Source: Candidatus Kuenenbacteria bacterium CG10_big_fil_rev_8_21_14_0_10_36_11 (GTDB lineage Bacteria > Patescibacteriota > Patescibacteriia > UBA2196). Taken from it: a stretch of DNA of 10,013 bases. The DNA lies in assembly GCA_002778535.1 (NCBI GenBank), contig PFBP01000036.1:1-10013 (forward strand). The letters are read 5' to 3'. The translations under genes and the position numbers were made by a program. The notes beneath the pieces were generated by a model. The model ran no database searches and was not told where the DNA came from. It saw only the letters and a list, made by a program, of their open reading frames with translations. Within the stretch, counting starts at the first letter, position 1, and every line of letters starts with the position of its first letter. Below are positions 5,589-10,013 of this stretch, piece by piece.

Positions 5589-8542
5589 ATATTTCTAAAA
5601 TCACAATACTGGCATTTGTTCTTTTCCGGCGTAGCGATAAAATCATCGGCGCAGATTTTTTTAATTAGCATCAAAATTTTTTCTTGCATTTTTAAAAGTT
5701 CCTCAGGAGTGCCTAAGAAAGAAATTTGGGAATTATCATTTAAATAGTAGAAGGATAGTTTAATCACAGGCTCGCTGAAAGTTTTTTCCGTTGCCATTTG
5801 ATAAATCAAAAGCTGATCTTTTTCTGCTGTTTTCTCTGTTTTAGCCGAACCGGTTTTATAGTCAAGTAAAATCAGGCCGCTCTGTTTTTGATCAATGCGA
5901 TCAATAACGCCTTTGATTGTGTAGTTGTTCAATTTAAAATTGAAACTTTTTTCCAGAGCAAAAATTTTTGGCGCGCCTTCCTGTGTTAATTGTTCATATA
6001 ATTTTTTTAATGACTTTTCACCTTGTTTTTTATAATCCTCTTTTTGTGTTTTAGATTCATACCAGTCATCAATCCAGGATTCCTGATAAAACTTTAATAA
6101 AACATCAATTGAAGGAAATGTTTGTTGTACTTTCTGTGTTTTTATGTTTTCTGTAAAAAGCTCGCTTTGCAAACTATTTTTACTTTCTTTTATCAATGAG
6201 AAAAATTTTTGCAAAGTAGCGTGCATTGTTTTGCCATAACTAAAAGTGGCTTTGCCAGGGACTGGCACTTTTGCCACATAGGCAAGGTAGTATTGATAAG
6301 GGCAAGTGTCAAAAGATTTGAGGGAAGAGTAGGAGAAGGTGATTGGTGATTGGTTATTAGTGACTGGTTTTTTTATATTTTTATCATCTTGTTTTAAGGC
6401 TTTAATGTTTTTATGTTTTAATGAATCTTGTGCTTTCTGTGCTTTTATGTTTTTTGTGTTTTCTGTGAATCCGGTTTCATACAAAAATCTTGAAAGTTTC
6501 TTTTTTCTTGTGCCACCATAATCTTCGGCCGAAGTCAAATAAAGGCCATATTTGGCGCGAGTTATTGCTACATAAAAAAGCCGGCGCTCTTCCTGCAGGT
6601 GGATATCGCCTGATGGAATTATTTCTTTGACTAATTCATCTGGAATTTCAATTGGTTCCCCGCGGTTAATTGAAGGAAATCTTTTGTCAACCATATTAAC
6701 AATAAAAACATATTTGAATTCCAATCCTTTGGCCGCGTGGATAGTCATAATTTTTACAGCTTCTGGCCCTTCTTCCATCTCTTTAGAGAGCGAGCCTTCT
6801 TCGCCAGCTTCTAATTCCAGCTCAATCAGATTGATAAAATTTTTAACTGATTTATCATCAAACGATTTTTGAAAGTCATCAATTTTTTGGCCCAATTGGT
6901 TGATTAAGCTAAAAGAAAAGACATCATTTTTTTGCAATAAGTATTGATTGTAGCCAAAATCTTCTAAAAATTTTAACACCACTGTTTTAACAGTTTTTTC
7001 TTTGGCAAGAGTAGCGTGGCTTTCAAGAAGAGATAAAATTTTATTGACTTTGCGGATTGTTTCCGGTTCTATTTTTTGCAAAATACCGATTTCTTTAACA
7101 GCTTCAAACAAAGAATATGCCTTGCGATTGGCATAGCGGCTGATTTCTAACAAATTTTCATGTTTAATTTTTACCATGGGCAAATTTAAAATACGCCATA
7201 AAGCCAAAGATTCATGGTAATTGTCCAATAATTTTAGATAGGCAAAAATATCCAAAATTATTTCTTTTTGATAAAGACCGCGGCTCGCCACGAAATTAAA
7301 AGGGATTTCTGCCTGGCGCAAACCGTTTAGAAATGGTTCGGCTTGATTATTGGCGCGGATAAGAATAGCAAAGTCATTCCAAGAAAGTGATTGGTGATTT
7401 TTGTCATTCTGATTATAGAGTTCTAAAATTTTATTAACTACGCCAGTTACTTCTTCTGTTTCAGTAGTAAAATGCAGATGTTCAATAATGCCAATTTGAT
7501 CAGTTTGAGATGTTAATTTTTTTGAAAGTGTTTTAGTGTTTAAGTGTTTTTGTGTTTCAGCGAGTTTTACTTCCAATCTCTCCGGATTATTCAGTTGGAT
7601 AAAATTATATGCTAGATCAAGAATATTTTGCGTGGAGCGGTAATTTTTTGTTAGATAAATTTCTTTTGATTCTGGAAAATCATTTTTAAACTGCAAAATA
7701 TTGGAAACGCTGGCTCCGCGAAATTTATAAATTGACTGGTCATCATCGCCGACCACAGTTAAATTTTTATCATCGCCTGTTAATAATTTTATCAATTCAT
7801 ATTGGCTAAAATTCGTGTCCTGAAATTCATCAACTAAAATATATTTAAACTGCGTTCGGTATTTTTTCAAAATATGCGGACGGGTGCGAAAAAGTTTCAA
7901 AGCATAATTTATCAAATCGCCGAAATCCAGACTCTCGCTGTCTAATAAAAGTTGCTGATAAGTATGATAAGCATTGGCTATTTCTTCGTATTGCCCGATT
8001 GAGCCCCCAGTCGCCTCCATACTATCCTGATTTATTTTTAATTTTTCCGCATATTCAAGATAATCAGCCGGCCAAATTTCTTCATCTTTGCAACGGGAAA
8101 AATGTTTAACAAGCGCGTGAATGAATTTTGTCGGATTGCCTAAAGGCCGGTAATAATCCAAATTAAATTTTTCTAAATTCTGGCGCACTAAGAGCCACTG
8201 CTCTGTCTGGTTTAATAATTTAAAATCATTTGGAATGCCGATATCAAGCCCGTGATTTTTTAAGATTCGTTCGCAAAAGGCGTGAAAAGTCATAATCCAT
8301 AAATCTGTGTAGCCATAGGGCATCATCCTGTCCACCCTCTCTTCCATTTCTCCAGCTGTTTTGTCAGTAAAAGTTAAAGCTAAAATTTCATCTGTTTTTG
8401 CCAGATTTTGTTCAGTCAGCCAGGCGATTCTTTCTGTGATCACCGTTGTTTTACCAGTGCCAGCTCCAGCCACAATTAAAAGCGGACTCTTGCCAAAAGT
8501 CACGGCTTCTTTTTGTTGTTCATTTAAATCTTTCAGAGGCAT
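5570..8542 (-). CDS. UvrD/PcrA-type SF1A helicase fused to Fe-S PD-(D/E)XK nuclease
   Basis: 990 aa, predicted 3'-5' DNA translocase and nuclease in one chain. Helicase motifs: Q-motif LNEQQ (6-10), Walker A AGAGTGKT (25-32), ALTFTDKTAGEM (55-66), TFHAFC (85-90), VDEFQDTN (237-244), VVGDDDQSIYKFRGA (263-277), TKNYRST (298-304), IMTIHAAKGLEFK (598-610) and ERRLFYVAITRAK (652-664). After a Lys/Asn/Gln-rich linker (about 692-735) comes a RecB/AddB/Cas4-type nuclease: H774, D881 in GVIDRID, D894 and K896 in LLDYKTG, Q910. C747 with C977, C980 and C986 (CxxC-x5-C) fits a 4Fe-4S cluster. Likely roles are double-strand break end processing or repair, as in AddAB/AdnAB, but in one polypeptide. Oddities are short 7/8-mer tandem repeats inside the frame near residues 329-340, 377-387, 692-735 and 795-806. 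ATG 8542 has no Shine-Dalgarno. It is 67 bp after rmuC and overlaps dciA. The symbol is left blank because uvrD, pcrA and an AddA-like name all partly fit. Confidence 0.94.
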   Translation of the reverse strand: MPLKDLNEQQKEAVTFGKSPLLIVAGAGTGKTTVITERIAWLTEQNLAKTDEILALTFTDKTAGEMEERVDRMMPYGYTDLWIMTFHAFCERILKNHGLDIGIPNDFKLLNQTEQWLLVRQNLEKFNLDYYRPLGNPTKFIHALVKHFSRCKDEEIWPADYLEYAEKLKINQDSMEATGGSIGQYEEIANAYHTYQQLLLDSESLDFGDLINYALKLFRTRPHILKKYRTQFKYILVDEFQDTNFSQYELIKLLTGDDKNLTVVGDDDQSIYKFRGASVSNILQFKNDFPESKEIYLTKNYRSTQNILDLAYNFIQLNNPERLEVKLAETQKHLNTKTLSKKLTSQTDQIGIIEHLHFTTETEEVTGVVNKILELYNQNDKNHQSLSWNDFAILIRANNQAEPFLNGLRQAEIPFNFVASRGLYQKEIILDIFAYLKLLDNYHESLALWRILNLPMVKIKHENLLEISRYANRKAYSLFEAVKEIGILQKIEPETIRKVNKILSLLESHATLAKEKTVKTVVLKFLEDFGYNQYLLQKNDVFSFSLINQLGQKIDDFQKSFDDKSVKNFINLIELELEAGEEGSLSKEMEEGPEAVKIMTIHAAKGLEFKYVFIVNMVDKRFPSINRGEPIEIPDELVKEIIPSGDIHLQEERRLFYVAITRAKYGLYLTSAEDYGGTRKKKLSRFLYETGFTENTKNIKAQKAQDSLKHKNIKALKQDDKNIKKPVTNNQSPITFSYSSLKSFDTCPYQYYLAYVAKVPVPGKATFSYGKTMHATLQKFFSLIKESKNSLQSELFTENIKTQKVQQTFPSIDVLLKFYQESWIDDWYESKTQKEDYKKQGEKSLKKLYEQLTQEGAPKIFALEKSFNFKLNNYTIKGVIDRIDQKQSGLILLDYKTGSAKTEKTAEKDQLLIYQMATEKTFSEPVIKLSFYYLNDNSQISFLGTPEELLKMQEKILMLIKKICADDFIATPEKNKCQYCDFRNICQYRV
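6130..6157. repeat. In-frame 8/9-mer repeat, copy in the nuclease domain
   Basis: On the plus strand this reads CTTTCTGT, GTTTTTAT, GTTTTCTGT and so on, units of 8-9 bases. Its first 21 bases match 6433-6453 at 20 positions. It encodes FTENIKTQKVQ (about helicase residues 796-806), a polar loop between the H774 helix and the nuclease core. Confidence 0.6.
6338..6469. repeat. Tandem 7-mer and 8/9-mer repeats encoding the helicase-nuclease linker
   Basis: From 6338 to 6372 the plus strand carries five heptamers close to GGTGATT (the first two exact, then GGTTATT, AGTGACT, GGTTTTT). From about 6399 to 6468 it carries 8-9-base units such as GTTTTTAT, GTTTTAAT, GCTTTTAT and GTTTTCTGT. On the coding (minus) strand this gives helicase residues about 692-735, rich in Lys, Asn and Gln, with related KNIKA/KNIKK peptides. 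The stretch lies exactly between helicase motif VI and the nuclease domain and keeps the frame open. Confidence 0.7.
7386..7411. repeat. Small in-frame heptamer patch plus TGTCATTCTG
   Basis: AGTGATT (7386-7392) and GGTGATT (7393-7399) repeat the heptamer of the linker array 1 kb away. They are followed by TGTCATTCTG (7402-7411), which resembles the tip of GTCATTC-type dispersed repeats. It encodes helicase residues about 377-386 (QNDKNHQSL), just before the conserved strand FAILIRANNQ. Confidence 0.5.
7526..7557. repeat. Four tandem octamers NNGTGTTT inside the helicase gene
   Basis: The four consecutive units are AAGTGTTT, TAGTGTTT, AAGTGTTT and TTGTGTTT, identical in the last six bases. 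They encode helicase residues about 329-340 (ETQKHLNTKTLS), a polar segment after the motif IV region (NYRST) and before the next conserved block. The 32-bp total is not a multiple of three, so simple loss or gain of one unit would shift the frame. Confidence 0.7.
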
Positions 8543-8548
8543 AAAAAG

Positions 8549-8592
8549 AGAAAATCAAAACTCAAAACTCAAAATTTTTAATTTTAAATTAT
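8549..8592. repeat. Heptamer array between rmuC and the helicase gene
   Basis: CAAAACT (8556-8562), CAAAACT (8563-8569) and CAAAATT (8570-8576) are three clear 7-base units, with weaker AT-only units continuing to about 8592. The array lies 7 bp upstream of the helicase start codon on its coding strand, where a ribosome binding site would be expected, and none is seen. No convincing terminator for rmuC is visible in this 67-bp gap. Confidence 0.65.
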
Positions 8593-8609
8593 GGTTTTAA
8601 CTTTTAAGT

Positions 8610-9683
8610 TTATTCGCTTTGCGGCTTATCTAAAATCAATGGTTCAATTTTCTTTTCTCCTTCTGTGATTTTCACCACATCTTTGTCAATCTTGTTTAAT
8701 TCTTTGTATGCCGTGTTGTAGGAATTCACCACCGTGCCAAGATTATTGCCTAATTTTTTCATATACTCGTCATAAGAAAGTATATGCCGGCCAAGCTCTT
8801 CCACTCTTTTTCTGATTTCTTTGGCTGATTCTTCAATTTGCAAAGCGCGCAACCCCTGTAAAACCGTTTGTAAATACGCGGCAAAAGTTGTGGGCGAAAC
8901 AATTATCACTTTTTTTTCTTTAAACGCGTAATCAATCAAGCCGCCAGTGTCCACTTTAACTGCGCCGACTTCATTGATCAATAAATCATAATAAATGCCT
9001 TCGGCTGGAATAAACATAAAAGCAAAATCAAGTGTGTCTTCGTTTGGCCGGATGTATTTGGCTGTTTCGTCAATTCTTTTTTTCAAATCATTTTTAAATT
9101 CTTTTTCCAGCTCTCTCTTTTTTTCTTCATTAACCTCGCTCAAAATCCGGCGGTAATTGTCTAAAGAAAACTTGGCGTCCACTGACAGAATTTTATTTTT
9201 AATTTTCACCACTGCATCAACCGTTTCTCCGTTTTCAAATTTATACTGCATTTCATAAGCCTGCGGCGGCAGGATATTGCTTAAAATTAATTCCAGGCTT
9301 GCCTCACCAAGCGAACCCCTATTTTTAGAGCTCGTCAAAACGCGCTCCAGATTTTGCAATTGATCAGTAAAACCAACCACTTGTTTATTAGTCGCTTCAA
9401 GTTTTTCCAGTTTGCTTGTCACTTCCTGCACGATTTTAGCCGTGTCTGTGGTTTGTCTCTGCATCATGCCGGCTGTGGCCGCTGATTGCTTTTGCAAAAA
9501 ATCCAAATTTTTTTCCAAACTGCCCTTCATTTCTTCTTTGATTTTTTCCATTTCCTCATGCACCTGTTTTAGTTTTTCATCAGCCCCAGTGTCTTTGCCT
9601 GTTTTTTTTAGAATTACCAAAATCACGGTCGCAAAACCTATGACGACTAAAATTAACAATATAATTGCAAATGGGGTTGACAT
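8610..9683 (-). CDS. rmuC: RmuC-like DNA recombination protein (predicted nuclease)
   Basis: RmuC limits inversion at short inverted repeats and is predicted to be a nuclease; its exact reaction is not well defined. The product is 357 aa, on the short side. An N-terminal membrane segment (about residues 5-25) is followed by a coiled-coil region (about 35-115) and the RmuC domain. Conserved points: NRGSLGEASLELIL (121-134), the candidate PD-(D/E)XK residues E127, D156 and D169-A-K171 (in LSVDAKFSLDNYRR), FMFIPAEGIY (222-231) and VIIVSPTTFAAYLQTV (259-274). The family more often has W where S124 stands. The topology suggests a membrane-anchored protein with its catalytic part in the cytoplasm. 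ATG 9683 has no Shine-Dalgarno; the hydrophobic N-terminus supports this start. It follows gyrA by 42 bp and precedes the helicase by 67 bp, in keeping with a DNA-maintenance operon. Confidence 0.93.
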   Translation of the reverse strand: MSTPFAIILLILVVIGFATVILVILKKTGKDTGADEKLKQVHEEMEKIKEEMKGSLEKNLDFLQKQSAATAGMMQRQTTDTAKIVQEVTSKLEKLEATNKQVVGFTDQLQNLERVLTSSKNRGSLGEASLELILSNILPPQAYEMQYKFENGETVDAVVKIKNKILSVDAKFSLDNYRRILSEVNEEKKRELEKEFKNDLKKRIDETAKYIRPNEDTLDFAFMFIPAEGIYYDLLINEVGAVKVDTGGLIDYAFKEKKVIIVSPTTFAAYLQTVLQGLRALQIEESAKEIRKRVEELGRHILSYDEYMKKLGNNLGTVVNSYNTAYKELNKIDKDVVKITEGEKKIEPLILDKPQSE

Positions 9684-9725
9684 AAAAGTTGAAATTTGTT
9701 AATGACAGAATGGTAAATTTTGTTT

Positions 9726-10013
9726 TTACACCAATGTCACACTGGCCACTTTATCATCAGTTTCTTTGAAACGCATCAGGCGCACGCCCTGGGTGTCGCG
9801 ACCGGTATTAGGCACTGATTTTAAGGGCAAACGAATAACCTGGCCTTTGTCAGACATAATCAATAAATCTCCGGAAACATTTTCCGGCAATTTATCAGGG
9901 TTAAGCGTGGTTGACCAGACAACTCGGCCGGTTTTTGGCGTCACTTTGGCAGTCCTAATGCCAGAGCCGCCCCGGGACTGAAGGCGATATTCATTGATGT
10001 CTGTCATTTTGCC
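9726..10013 (-). CDS. gyrA: DNA gyrase subunit A, C-terminal end (partial)
   Basis: Only the last 95 codons are in the window; the frame runs off the right edge (G-K precede the first visible ATG, which is internal). GyrA with GyrB forms the type II topoisomerase that introduces negative supercoils. The visible part is the end of the DNA-wrapping beta-pinwheel: YRLQSRGGSGIR (a GyrA-box-like QxRGGxG), a blade with SGDLLIMSDKGQVIRLPLKSVP, then the family-typical NTGRDTQGVRLMRF and DDKVASVTLV. The pattern GRDTQGVRLMR favours GyrA over ParC, but the main GyrA box that would settle this is outside. The protein ends directly after the last strand, with no acidic tail like that of E. coli GyrA. The stop is TAA (9726-9728). 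rmuC follows 42 bp downstream. Confidence 0.92.
   Translation of the reverse strand, partial: GKMTDINEYRLQSRGGSGIRTAKVTPKTGRVVWSTTLNPDKLPENVSGDLLIMSDKGQVIRLPLKSVPNTGRDTQGVRLMRFKETDDKVASVTLV

Noticed and set aside
6338..6469. CRISPR array or pseudogene break at the helicase-nuclease junction
   Set aside because: The units are only 7-9 bases with no unique spacers, so it is not CRISPR. The reading frame is continuous and both flanking domains keep their key residues, so it is not a pseudogene.
9412..9702. Plus-strand 96-aa frame rich in Cys, Ser and Phe, opposite rmuC
   Set aside because: It looks like a cysteine-rich membrane peptide but is the reverse complement of the rmuC coiled coil and membrane segment. 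The rmuC frame has clear family motifs.
9766..9981. Plus-strand 71-aa frame opposite gyrA
   Set aside because: It is an antisense shadow of the GyrA C-terminal domain.
1..10013. Alternative genetic code with TGA read as Gly or Trp
   Set aside because: clpC, comF and the helicase end at TGA at family-typical C-termini, and no CDS needs read-through.

Overview
This window looks like part of a small, AT-rich bacterial genome, probably from the Patescibacteria (Candidate Phyla Radiation), most likely Parcubacteria-like. The assignment is an inference. It rests on the HtpX start (MYSQIDANKRKT), which resembles HtpX proteins I recall from that group, on the near absence of Shine-Dalgarno sequences, on the tight gene packing and on heptamer-type intergenic repeats. 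The standard bacterial code fits: clpC, comF and the helicase all end at TGA, no CDS contains an internal TGA, and tryptophan is TGG. This argues against the TGA=Gly lineages (Gracilibacteria/Absconditabacteria).

Plus strand, 1-5250. The left edge carries the 3' part of a beta-propeller-like protein of unknown function, closed by a strong intrinsic terminator (862-892). A probable promoter (894-922) starts a proteostasis pair: htpX (membrane zinc protease) and, 5 bp later, clpC (double-ring AAA+ unfoldase with a ClpP-docking VGF loop). A 110-bp imperfect-palindrome, MITE-like repeat (4474-4583) fills the gap to comF, a zinc-finger phosphoribosyltransferase-fold protein linked to DNA uptake.

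Minus strand, 5292-10013 (read right to left). The 3' end of gyrA, then rmuC, a UvrD/PcrA helicase fused to a C-terminal Fe-S PD-(D/E)XK nuclease, and a small dciA/DUF721 gene overlapping the helicase 3' end. All four act on DNA: supercoiling, recombination or end processing, and helicase loading. Spacing (42 bp, 67 bp, 19-bp overlap) is compatible with one transcription unit whose promoter lies beyond the right edge. comF and dciA converge with only 41 bp between them and no visible terminator.

The gene content is ordinary housekeeping. I found no evidence for a new defence or mobile system. The most unusual signals are short tandem 7- and 8-mer repeats inside the helicase reading frame, mostly at domain junctions, related in style to intergenic arrays beside the same gene, and a ClpC whose D1 pore-loop tyrosine is replaced by methionine. 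No tRNA, rRNA, CRISPR array or transposase gene was seen, and no gene-free stretch exceeds about 135 bp.
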